64,000 bases of DNA from Bacillota bacterium. Its GTDB lineage: Bacteria; Bacillota; Clostridia; Acetivibrionales; DTU013. Positions within the stretch are counted from its first letter, which is position 1; every line of letters starts with the position of its first letter. The notes below the pieces were generated by a model. It ran no database searches and was not told the DNA's origin. It saw only the letters and a list, made by a program, of their open reading frames with translations. The position numbers were made by a program, and so were the translations under genes. Shown piece after piece: positions 44,762 through 53,248 of the stretch. The DNA lies in the NCBI GenBank assembly GCA_023409735.1, contig JAEYRB010000007.1, positions 124,001-188,000 of the forward strand. The letters are read 5' to 3'.

Positions 44762-44790
44762 TTGACAATGCCAGTACTCAGTCATATAAT
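44762..44790 (+). promoter_or_regulatory. Consensus sigma-A promoter of the ROK gene
   Basis: TTGACA, exactly 17 bases, TATAAT, 70 bases before the ROK start codon. The upstream 380 bases hold no gene I can support. Confidence 0.8.
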
Positions 44791-44859
44791 TAACTTACTT
44801 TATAAATATCCTTAATAAATTATGGCAGCTGTAAAAATACATATGGATTGGATGTTCGA

Positions 44860-45984
44860 ATGAAACCATATATTGCTTCCAATTTAAGAGATATGAATCG
44901 AAAAACTGTCTTTGATTTGATTGCAAAAGTCGGAGAAATTTCACGTTCTGAAATTTCTTCCCGAACAGGCATCAGTGCTCCGACTGTGCTCAAAATTACT
45001 AACTACCTGTGTGATAAAGGCTTCATTATTGCCGCAGGAGAAGGGCAGTCCGCCCTCGGCAGAAAGCCTCAGATAATGCGGTTCAACCCTGATTTCTCCT
45101 ATTCCATTGGTGTCGAGTACGAAGGTGATTATCTCAAGCTGGGGATTGTTAATGTCATTGGTAAGATCGTTGCTAAGAAAACGATCCATGTAAAAAGTGA
45201 TTTTGAAAATGTTCTGACTCACGACCTCATAGAACATATAGATGAACTGATGAATGGAATCGGTATATCCAGAGAAAAAATCAATGGAATCGGTATAGGA
45301 CTTCCAGGCGCCGTCGACTTTGAAAACGATGAGATACGGCTTGGACCTTTGGTAGGTGTTTATGCGACTTATCCCTTGCGCAATATCATCGATAAAATAC
45401 AAAAAGCATTAAACATCCCGGTATATATGTTTAATGACTCGAATGCCGCGGCCATAGGAGAATACAAAAAGAGGAACCTCCAAAACGAGGATCTCGTGTA
45501 TATCTCACTTGGAACGGGTCTTGGAAGCGGAATTATACTGAACGGCCAGCTGCGTTATGGCAGGCATTATACTGCAGGTGAAATCGGTTATCTGATGTAC
45601 GGAAATGATTTTAATACATCAGAAGACATGCCGGGTTCCTTGGAGTCATTAATCAATCTTCACGCCTTGTCCACCAAATTTGAAAATTTTGAGAACAGGG
45701 TGAATAACAAATCTGACATTGGCTGTATTGTAGACTATATTTCCCCCTATCTTGGGAGGACAATACAAAATATTATGAACATTATCGATGTAAATCAGAT
45801 CGTTCTTGGAGGTGTCATAGTGGATATGCTTGGTGAAGCTTTGGTTGAAGCTGTCAAGCAAAACCTCAAGAAGTGCTCACTTTTAAACATAAACATCGAT
45901 CTGCGTAAATGTGAAGAACCTGGTATTATAGGTACATCACACCTTGTAACCGAAAAGTATATTCAAGATATGTTTTTATTGTAA
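44860..45984 (+). CDS. ROK-family transcriptional regulator
   Basis: 374 residues. N-terminal winged helix (about 10-70: RKTVFDLIAKVGEISRSEISSRTGISAPTVLKITNYL) and a sugar-kinase-fold ROK domain with GIGIGLPGAVD, NDSNAAAIGEYK, the phosphate loop SLGTGLGSGIILNG and HYTAGEIGY. The cysteine cluster that binds zinc in many ROK proteins is missing. Such regulators (NagC/XylR type) respond to sugars. It directly precedes a secreted deacetylase gene whose leader carries twin dyads, so I infer it controls that gene. Start at ATG (MKPYIASN) with GGAT 8 bases upstream; a TTG four codons earlier is possible. Confidence 0.88.
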   Translation: MKPYIASNLRDMNRKTVFDLIAKVGEISRSEISSRTGISAPTVLKITNYLCDKGFIIAAGEGQSALGRKPQIMRFNPDFSYSIGVEYEGDYLKLGIVNVIGKIVAKKTIHVKSDFENVLTHDLIEHIDELMNGIGISREKINGIGIGLPGAVDFENDEIRLGPLVGVYATYPLRNIIDKIQKALNIPVYMFNDSNAAAIGEYKKRNLQNEDLVYISLGTGLGSGIILNGQLRYGRHYTAGEIGYLMYGNDFNTSEDMPGSLESLINLHALSTKFENFENRVNNKSDIGCIVDYISPYLGRTIQNIMNIIDVNQIVLGGVIVDMLGEALVEAVKQNLKKCSLLNINIDLRKCEEPGIIGTSHLVTEKYIQDMFLL

Positions 45985-46037
45985 TAAAGGATTAAATAAA
46001 GCAGTGGATGTTTGACAGCAATTATTGTACCATATTT

Positions 46038-46127
46038 TTATTAATTAAATTTATTAATAAAATCCTCAGTGCAATGTAAGATGATAGTGCAAAGAGCGCA
46101 CCATTTATTAATTAGATTAATTAATTA
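46038..46127. promoter_or_regulatory. Two near-identical 23-bp dyads, candidate ROK operators
   Basis: TTATTAAT-N7-ATTAATAA (46038-46060, perfect arms) and TTATTAAT-N7-ATTAATTA (46105-46127, one mismatch) lie 67 bases apart, between the ROK gene and the deacetylase gene. Arm length and spacer are the same in both. The second lies about 70 bases before the deacetylase start. Confidence 0.5.
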
Positions 46128-46197
46128 TCGTGTCTGTAATCACTTTCAGTTACAACTGAAAGCTGCAGAAATATAAAAAAAGAGGAGAGACTTTGTA

Positions 46198-48753
46198 ATG
46201 AAACTAAGCAAAAGACTTACTCGAGCACTAACCTTTGCAGTAACACTTGCAGTACTTGCAACAATGGCTGTACCTCTGCCTTCCGCTGCCGCCCTAAATT
46301 CAAATAACAGAGGCGCTGATAAGCTTTGGATGGCAATCAAGCAGTTGACAGGTGTTTCGACCATTATGGACACCGGTGCTCATCCAGACGATGAACGTAA
46401 TTCATTGCTGGCTTATTGTCTGCTTGAAAAAGGAGCAGAAACTGTTATTGTATCAACTACCCGCGGCGCAGGCGGTCAAAACGCAATTGGCAAGGAAACC
46501 GGCCTGGCTTACAGCGCGCTCCGTACCAGAGAGCTGCAGGAAGCTGCAGAAATGATCGGCTCTGAGCTTGTTGTATTATGTGAAGAGTACGATAATACAG
46601 CAATTGATTTTGGTTTCTCAAAGCTTGGTGAAGAATCAATGAAGATCTGGGACGTTGATAAAATCACCGAACGTCTTGTACGTGCCATCCGTACCTATAG
46701 ACCTGACGTAGTATTTAATTCTGCCAACAACGTCATGTCAGAGCATGGACAGCACCAGGCAACCAACATAATCACAGCTGATGCTTTCAAAAAAGCAGCC
46801 GATCCCAATGCATATCCGGAGCAAATTACAAAAGAAGGACTTCAGCCCTACCAGGCAAAAAAGCTGTATGATACAGGGACTGCTACAGATTATACAGCAA
46901 AGATGGATTACTCTGGATTTAACCCAATACTTGGTCTTACATATGAACAATTGGGCCAGAATTCCCGCTACATGCATATATCCCAGAGCATGGGAAGAGA
47001 AAGAGCACCCGATGCAGCAGCTGTTTCCTATCATAAATTGATTTCCTCTAAACTGCCTAAGGTTGATGGCAAGGAAGAGGATATGTTTGATGGTATCGCC
47101 ATGACATTTACCGATCTGGCTGTTAATTACTATAAAGAAAAGCCCGTTTACAGGATGCTCAACAAGCTTCAGGCTGACGTTGACAGCATCGTGGCAGCTT
47201 ACCCAAACAATGAGAAGGTAACCACAGAAGTCCACAAGATGATCGATGATGTTAACCAAGGTTTATCCATTATTAAGAACTCAAAGCTTTCAAAGGATGA
47301 CAAATTTGACCTTACTTTCAGATTGAATAGAAAGCTGGAGCAGCTCTATGAAACAAGCGCACAGAGCTCCCTTCTGATCGTTAATGTAACACCTGATTCC
47401 TATGAAGTTGCAAAAGGACAGAGCACAAAGGTTAATGTCAAGCTTTATAATGGAGGAAAGAGCTCTATTAAGAATGTAAAAGTCAAGCTCAATACTCCTG
47501 ACGGCTGGACAGTATCATCCCCTAAGGTTACTTCTGCTTCTAGCATTGCATACAGCAAGAGCGTCAATTTCGAATACACAGTTTCCGTTCCAAATGATGC
47601 GGATTACTTCCATCCATATGAGGAAAACCCCTTATCCGCTACTGTAAGCTACAGTGTAGACGGAGTCAAATCAGAAATGACCCAGGAATCAGATAAGCTC
47701 TTTGCCGTAATGCCTGAGTATTCATTGCAGCTGACTCCTGAAAATTACGTTCTGAACACGACTGTTGCAGGAAATAAGATCCCCGTTACAGTAGGAGTCA
47801 AATCATATGTAACTGGTGAAACCTCCACCGTCGTAACTCTTGATGTTCCATCAGGATGGACTATTGAACCGAAGCAGGTCACGCTGTCCTTCACCGGCAG
47901 CAACCAGAACAAGACTGCCAACTTTACAATTACTCCACCGGCTAACCTGAAGGAAGAACGGTTTGTACTTAATGCAAAAGCAACCAGCAAGAATATGGTC
48001 AGTGACCAGACAGTTCAGCTCATTGAATATGATCATATAGGACGTACCTATTATCTGTATGATGCAGCCCTGACTGTACAAGCAGCAAAAATCATCCTTC
48101 CTAAAGACCTAAAGGTAGGCTACTTTGATTCCGGTAAGGACGAAGTTTACAAATACCTTGAGCAGATCGGCATGGACGTTACAGTTATTTCAGAAGACGA
48201 TGTCATGTACAGCGATCTCTCACAGTTTGATACAATTGTACTGGGCATACGCGCCTACAGAGATAGCGATAAACTACTGACCGCCAACAACAGACTTCTG
48301 GAATTCGCAAAGAACGGCGGTAATCTGGTCGTAAACTACAGCCAGAACAGCGCAGCAGACAGATGGGATCCGAGCCTAGCACCATATCCTCTGAAGATTG
48401 GTCCTGTAACACTTGAATGGCGTGTTGTTGAAGAAGATGCAAAAGTGAAGATACTGGCTCCGAACAACCCGGTATTCAATACTCCTAACAAGATCGTTGA
48501 TTCCGACTGGGACGGTTGGGTACAGGAACGCAGTATCTACAATATCTCAGAGGCGGATCCTCGCTATACAAAGCTTATTTCCTCCCATGACAAGGGCCTT
48601 GAGGACAAACCACAGGATGGCCAGTGGCTGACAACTAACTACGGTAAGGGTATCTACACTTACACCTCCGTCGTTTGGTATCGTCAGATCCAGCAGGCTA
48701 TGGCCCCCGGAGCATACAGACTGTTTGTCAATATGCTCTCCATGAAGCAATAA
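46198..48753 (+). CDS. Secreted PIG-L-family deacetylase with NEW3-type and amidotransferase-like domains
   Basis: 851 residues. Signal peptide (about 1-32, ending PSAAA). PIG-L/LmbE deacetylase domain (about 45-300) with the zinc motif TGAHPDDERNS and a second histidine site SEHGQHQAT. Then two beta-sandwich NPCBM-associated (NEW3-like) domains at about 395-480 and 515-610, and a ThuA/glutamine-amidotransferase-like C-terminal domain (about 635-850: LKVGYFDSGKDEVYKYL...FDTIVLGIRAYRD). PIG-L enzymes remove N-acetyl groups from GlcNAc-containing glycans. GAGGAGAG is 8 bases before ATG. Probably acts on wall or plant/chitin-derived amino sugars outside the cell; substrate inferred. Confidence 0.85.
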   Translation: MKLSKRLTRALTFAVTLAVLATMAVPLPSAAALNSNNRGADKLWMAIKQLTGVSTIMDTGAHPDDERNSLLAYCLLEKGAETVIVSTTRGAGGQNAIGKETGLAYSALRTRELQEAAEMIGSELVVLCEEYDNTAIDFGFSKLGEESMKIWDVDKITERLVRAIRTYRPDVVFNSANNVMSEHGQHQATNIITADAFKKAADPNAYPEQITKEGLQPYQAKKLYDTGTATDYTAKMDYSGFNPILGLTYEQLGQNSRYMHISQSMGRERAPDAAAVSYHKLISSKLPKVDGKEEDMFDGIAMTFTDLAVNYYKEKPVYRMLNKLQADVDSIVAAYPNNEKVTTEVHKMIDDVNQGLSIIKNSKLSKDDKFDLTFRLNRKLEQLYETSAQSSLLIVNVTPDSYEVAKGQSTKVNVKLYNGGKSSIKNVKVKLNTPDGWTVSSPKVTSASSIAYSKSVNFEYTVSVPNDADYFHPYEENPLSATVSYSVDGVKSEMTQESDKLFAVMPEYSLQLTPENYVLNTTVAGNKIPVTVGVKSYVTGETSTVVTLDVPSGWTIEPKQVTLSFTGSNQNKTANFTITPPANLKEERFVLNAKATSKNMVSDQTVQLIEYDHIGRTYYLYDAALTVQAAKIILPKDLKVGYFDSGKDEVYKYLEQIGMDVTVISEDDVMYSDLSQFDTIVLGIRAYRDSDKLLTANNRLLEFAKNGGNLVVNYSQNSAADRWDPSLAPYPLKIGPVTLEWRVVEEDAKVKILAPNNPVFNTPNKIVDSDWDGWVQERSIYNISEADPRYTKLISSHDKGLEDKPQDGQWLTTNYGKGIYTYTSVVWYRQIQQAMAPGAYRLFVNMLSMKQ

Positions 48754-48796
48754 GCTGCAAGCTAATTGACATAGTAGTAAGTAATATCTGATACAG

Positions 48797-48829
48797 GGTG
48801 GAAGCCGTAGATTACGGCTCCACCTTTTT
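48797..48829 (+). terminator. Terminator of the PIG-L gene
   Basis: GGTGGA-(A)-GCCGTA, 3-base loop, TACGGCTCCACC, then TTTTTA: a 12-bp stem with one bulge. Confidence 0.9.
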
Positions 48830-48961
48830 ATATTGCACGAATATGGGTAATCTTATATGAGACATCGATATAGTGGGTAAACTGGAAATAGTGGTACTAT
48901 CCGATATAAGATCTACTTGTGTGTACATTACCAATGGTACATTGGTAGTAAAGGCTACCTG

Positions 48962-49375
48962 TCATAACTCCTTTGTATAATAATGGCGCGAACCAGTATA
49001 TGGGTATTCATTAAGGGTAAAAACCTCCTTATATCCGTGCTTCCGGTAGAAGTCAGGCGCCTGAAAACTGAACGTATCAACAAAAACGTATTTGCATTTC
49101 CTTCTGGCAGCTTCTTTTTCTGCCGCTTCTATAATACTACTTCCAATCCCTTTTCCGCGGAGTTCTTCACTAACCCACAGATACTTTATACATAACCAAT
49201 TGCCGAATGTTTCGCCTATCAGACCAGCTTGCTTTACTCCCTTATCATCCTCCAGAAAAATACCAATTGGCACATCTTCTGATGGCTCGCGTTTGGACAA
49301 GTTAAATTTTCTCAGTTCACTTAGTATTTCCTTAGTATCTTCTTCTGATACATTTGCTGTGATGCGTATATCCAA
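48962..49375 (-). CDS. GNAT-family N-acetyltransferase
   Basis: 137 residues. The acetyl-CoA motif A is complete (LWVSEELRGKGIGSSIIEAAEKEA), with later FYRKHGYKEVF. GGAGGG precedes a TTG start by 9 bases. Single-domain acetyltransferase of the RimI/YhhY style; the substrate cannot be told. Same direction as its neighbours but separated by about 90 bases. Confidence 0.85.
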   Translation of the reverse strand: MDIRITANVSEEDTKEILSELRKFNLSKREPSEDVPIGIFLEDDKGVKQAGLIGETFGNWLCIKYLWVSEELRGKGIGSSIIEAAEKEAARRKCKYVFVDTFSFQAPDFYRKHGYKEVFTLNEYPYTGSRHYYTKEL

Positions 49376-49464
49376 GATATTATACCCTCCAAATTCATAT
49401 ATTTACCTCAACTACATCTATCACACTTCTTAAACATCGACATCTATCTTGGTAACTCGACCTT

Positions 49465-49800
49465 TTACATACTCATTATCTCCTCCGCTGTCATAACTCG
49501 TGCAAATGCAAATCTTAGTATATCCAGTTCTGCTTTCTGCATCTCACAATCATAGGTTGAAGTTATATCCGAACCAAAAATCACATAATAACTTCTCTCG
49601 TATGCTTGCCGGGCAGTTGTCCCGCAGCAACAATTAGTTAGTGTACCACATATTATTACTGTGTCTTTTCCCATCTGTCTTAAAATCGTGTCCAGAGGTG
49701 TATCATAAAACGCTCTCCCCGTATTATTAAATTGATACGATCTCATATTTGTGGTTATTTTATCAGCTATATCGTAAAATAGAGCTAGGCCTGGAGTCAT
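49465..49800 (-). pseudogene. Isochorismatase-family (cysteine hydrolase) C-terminal fragment
   Basis: 111 codons. The C-terminal half of an isochorismatase-like hydrolase is intact: FYDTPLDTILRQM, DTVIICGTLTNCCCGTTARQAYERSYYVIFGSDITSTYD, including the nucleophile cysteine region. The N-terminal about 70 residues, with the catalytic aspartate and lysine, are missing; the upstream DNA runs straight into the end of a permease gene 38 bases away. No ribosome site precedes the ATG. I read it as a truncated relic. Confidence 0.65.
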
Positions 49801-49838
49801 AAAAAATACGAGAGCACCAGATATTAGCTGCTATAACA

Positions 49839-50651
49839 TTAGCCTGAAGCACTTGAATAGTTCTTTATGCCAACTCTCCATATCAACCTCAATATGGACA
49901 TAAACAAAATTGGTGCTGCAATAATCCATATGTAATACGTTGAATTGAATCTCCCGAGTATGAACATAGATGGCATATTGGTGATAAAGAATACCGGTAT
50001 AAGAAACAATCCAATACGCTGAATATATTTATTATAAATTGTCATAGGCATATTGTTAAAGTCCCACAATTTGTCTGTTATTTCAGTAATGGAGCCTGAC
50101 TTTATAGTCCAGAAGGATAATACCTGCGGAATCAGGAATAGCGAATAAGATACAATGGCACCTGAAATAATTGCTCCAATATAACCGGCGACATTTACAA
50201 AACTAACTTCAATATTCAGCTTATTCCATGCAACGGCAACCATGGTTATACCTGCAGCTAGGTTAGGAATTGGAAGTGCAAAGTTCACATGCCGCATCGA
50301 TACGATAAACTGCAGCGAAAGGGGCTTGGTAATGTAAATATCCAGTGTACCAGTCCTGATATGTTCCGGAAAATTATAGAAGTTATCCATAAACAAACCT
50401 GTATATATTGCTATCATTATTGTGTATGTACCAACAAATATCATAACCTCATCAGGTGAAACCCCATTAATATCATAACCTACTCGATATACAACAAAAA
50501 CATAAACTACTTTTGAAAACAAAAACACAACTTCCATTGTGAGACTTGCAAAAAAATTCGCCTTATATTCCAAATAGCCTATAAGGCTGTTTTTTGCAAA
50601 AATAAAGTATATGTAAATATGCTTTATAATGCTCCGGAATATTTCCCGCAT
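49839..50651 (-). CDS. ABC-2 family permease (DUF990-like), second subunit
   Basis: 270 residues, about six membrane helices, with VYVFVVYRVGYDINGVSPDEVMIFVGTYTIM and HIRTGTLDIYITKPLSLQFIVSMRHVN, as in the ABC2_membrane_6 (DUF990) family. Start at MREIFRSII, preceded by GGGGGG inside the previous gene's last codons; the stop of that gene lies four bases before the start. Heterodimer partner of the next entry. Confidence 0.85.
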   Translation of the reverse strand: MREIFRSIIKHIYIYFIFAKNSLIGYLEYKANFFASLTMEVVFLFSKVVYVFVVYRVGYDINGVSPDEVMIFVGTYTIMIAIYTGLFMDNFYNFPEHIRTGTLDIYITKPLSLQFIVSMRHVNFALPIPNLAAGITMVAVAWNKLNIEVSFVNVAGYIGAIISGAIVSYSLFLIPQVLSFWTIKSGSITEITDKLWDFNNMPMTIYNKYIQRIGLFLIPVFFITNMPSMFILGRFNSTYYIWIIAAPILFMSILRLIWRVGIKNYSSASG

Positions 50652-50655
50652 TATA

Positions 50656-51465
50656 CTACCCCCCGACAGCAACATATTTTTTCATTCCTATCTTCCATGA
50701 TCTATTTGCTATTATCACAAATATGAGTATCCATACAACTTGAATAATCATTTTTAATCCAATTTCATCGTAGCTAGTATGGCCTGTTAAGATATTTACA
50801 GGATAAAAAACAATATACTCAAACGGTAAGAAATGAGAAATTGCCACAACCTTTTCCCCGAATATATCCAGAGGAAAAACCCCTCCACTAAGTAAAAATA
50901 TTCCTTGACTAAAGGCTATAAAAACACCCCATACCTCAGTCATAACAAATGCAAGCATGCTAATGCAATAGAACATGAGGAAATTCATCAACAAAGCAAA
51001 GAAAATAGCAATTATAAAAAATACAAGTCGTAATACCTCAATACCCATATCCCACCTAATGGTTATTACACCGATAGTGACTGCCATAATTATGAATAGT
51101 ACTATAGTCTGTAGGGTCTTTCTTCCTAAGAAGCTACATATTCTGTAGGAAAAGTAATGTATGGGCTGAGCCAAAAATTTATTCAGACCACCGTTCTTGA
51201 TATCCGAAGCCATCTCCCATTCAAATCCTGTAGATACAAGTTTGGAAACAATTCCTGAGAAAACTGAATATGTAATCATTTGAGGGTAGTTATACCCATA
51301 TATTACATCAGCCTGAGAACTCATAAAAATAGCATTCCACAAAAAGCATTGAACGATTATTATAAAAGAGCCGCTGAATATACTTAGTAAAAAGTCAACT
51401 CTGTACTCCATAGCATTTTGGAAACCAAGGAGATATGTTCTTACATACTTATGCAATGACTTCAT
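50656..51465 (-). CDS. ABC-2 family permease (DUF990-like), first subunit
   Basis: 269 residues, about six membrane helices; YSVFSGIVSKLVSTGFEWEMASDIKNGGLNKFLAQPIHYFSYRICSFLG is the coupling region and VMTEVWGVFIAFSQGIFLLSGGVFPLDIF the last pore segment. Starts within the 3' end of the ATPase gene (about 17 bases overlap). A GTG four codons earlier is an alternative start. Confidence 0.85.
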   Translation of the reverse strand: MKSLHKYVRTYLLGFQNAMEYRVDFLLSIFSGSFIIIVQCFLWNAIFMSSQADVIYGYNYPQMITYSVFSGIVSKLVSTGFEWEMASDIKNGGLNKFLAQPIHYFSYRICSFLGRKTLQTIVLFIIMAVTIGVITIRWDMGIEVLRLVFFIIAIFFALLMNFLMFYCISMLAFVMTEVWGVFIAFSQGIFLLSGGVFPLDIFGEKVVAISHFLPFEYIVFYPVNILTGHTSYDEIGLKMIIQVVWILIFVIIANRSWKIGMKKYVAVGG

Positions 51466-52447
51466 TGTTTTCACCACTCTTTTTAAATAATTCTGATATT
51501 CCCTCCTCTATGGGTATATCTTCAATATTAAAATCAAGAATCGGCATTTTACCAAGAATTTTCCTAGAGGCTTCCTGCAAATTTTCTTTATTCACTTCAA
51601 GTATTACGTTGTAACCATCGTATTCTCTCATTGCCCCATAGGCTTCTATCTCCGCTTTTGCAACCTGCTGGTAAAACTGAATTTTAAGCAACTTTTTTGC
51701 ATCAAACATTTCATTTACTCTTTTCAGAGCGCCATCATATACGACCTTTCCGCTGTTTATTATAATAGTACGTTTACACAAGTCTTCAATATCATCCATG
51801 TAGTGACTGGTTAATATGATGGTGACCTTCTCCTGCTGGTTATAGTATTTTAAGAAATCTCTGATTTTTTTCTGGGATATGATATCAAGGCCAATAGTGG
51901 GTTCATCTAGAAATATTACCTTTGGCCTATGAATAAGCGAAGCAATCAGCTCCATCTTCATCCTTTCACCAAGAGAAAGCCTCCTGACCTGAACCTTGAG
52001 AAGATCCTTTACATCAAGAAGTTCAGTCAGCTCTTCGAGAGTTTTATTGTATTCATTGTTATCCAATTCATAAATACATTTATTCAAATATAGAGATTCA
52101 TTTGCCGGCAAATCCAACCAAAGCTGACTTTTTTGACCCATTACGATTGAGAATTGCATCTTAAAATCTTTCTTTCTTTCCCAAGGAACATAACCCATAA
52201 CCTGGGCATTACCACCGGTAGGATACAAAATGCCTGAGAGCATTTTCAAGGTAGTTGTTTTCCCCGCACCGTTTGGTCCTAGAAAACCAACAATTTCACC
52301 TTCATTTATTTGGAAGGATATGTTATTTACGGCATCCTTAATCAGTGTCTCTCTAGAAAAAAGATTTTTAACTGAATTTTTAAAACCAACCTCCTTTTGA
52401 TAATATTTAAATGATTTACACAAATCATTTACCTTAATTATTTCCAT
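51449..52447 (-). CDS. ABC transporter ATP-binding protein of the DUF990-type exporter
   Basis: 332 residues. A long insert between the first strands (KEVGFKNSVKNLFSRETLIKDAV) marks this ABC subclass. Walker A GPNGAGKTT, Q-loop VMGQKSQL, signature LSLGERMKMEL, Walker B VIFLDEPTIGLD and H-loop TSHYMDD. GGGGGA lies 8 bases before the chosen ATG. Translationally coupled to two permeases; such systems are poorly characterised and may export a lipid, peptide or glycan. Confidence 0.9.
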   Translation of the reverse strand: MEIIKVNDLCKSFKYYQKEVGFKNSVKNLFSRETLIKDAVNNISFQINEGEIVGFLGPNGAGKTTTLKMLSGILYPTGGNAQVMGYVPWERKKDFKMQFSIVMGQKSQLWLDLPANESLYLNKCIYELDNNEYNKTLEELTELLDVKDLLKVQVRRLSLGERMKMELIASLIHRPKVIFLDEPTIGLDIISQKKIRDFLKYYNQQEKVTIILTSHYMDDIEDLCKRTIIINSGKVVYDGALKRVNEMFDAKKLLKIQFYQQVAKAEIEAYGAMREYDGYNVILEVNKENLQEASRKILGKMPILDFNIEDIPIEEGISELFKKSGENNEVIA

Positions 52448-52583
52448 CAGAAACATCCCCCATAGCGATTGAAATTATTTCAAAAAGTGCTTATTTATTA
52501 AATGCCATGAAAATGAAGTACACTATACTTCCAGCACGCAGGCATTAAATATTCGAGGATTTCAGCATTCATTATATTTTGTG

Positions 52584-52631
52584 TTGTGTCAAATTTAAGC
52601 AATGCTATAATCCTTTATGTTACCGCTTACA
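52584..52631 (+). promoter_or_regulatory. Orphan promoter with LacI/cre-like operator
   Basis: Plus-strand TTGTGT, 16 bases, TATAAT; six bases later TGTTACCGCTTACA, one base from the operator found at the KDG kinase promoter and placed the same way. No sugar gene follows on this strand. The rest of the 800-base gap has only short open frames I cannot support. Confidence 0.45.
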
Positions 52632-53248
52632 AATTCAAAAACTTACCTGCGTCTCTTAAACATTTCATTACTTATTAGTTTCTCTTTCTTAACTTTTTCT
52701 AAATCAAGAGAAAATGATGTTTTAATTTAATGTGAGATTTACACATATTTATAACATATTACTCTTATTTTGTAATTGAGTAAATATACATTTTTGACAT
52801 TTATATATATTAATATTGACATTCAGGGTATTGATGCAGACATTTGTATTGCGGATATACATAATATAACGCTTGGATATCCGCTCTATTGTGAGTCAAT
52901 TTTTTAAAAGCAAAAAATTCCGTCAAACTAAATATGAAATTGAAGCTTATAATAACGAATGCAATGATCTAAATCAACATATTGAAAATTACATGTGTTA
53001 CAAAGACGAATAAAAAGTTCGGAAAGTTATCTAATAGTGTAATGTTAAAGTGATGGATTTCACCCAAGGATACACTTCGAAATTATTTCAGCACTGTGTA
53101 ACACATGTTTGACAAACCAACACGTACAAGGCCAGACAGCGCTTAAGGATATAAAAGTTAATATCTTCACCAGGGTATTATTTGCTGACAATTGTTTAAG
53201 CGCAAATCATAACAAATCATATCCTTTGATTTTTGAAATATTCATAAA

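Noticed and set aside
46738..47259. 173-codon minus-strand frame inside the PIG-L gene
   Set aside because: Antisense shadow of a well-supported coding region.
52891..53013. 40-codon plus-strand frame (VSQFFKSKKF...), coiled-coil-like
   Set aside because: No ribosome site and no recognisable domain; it may be a remnant, but cannot be supported.
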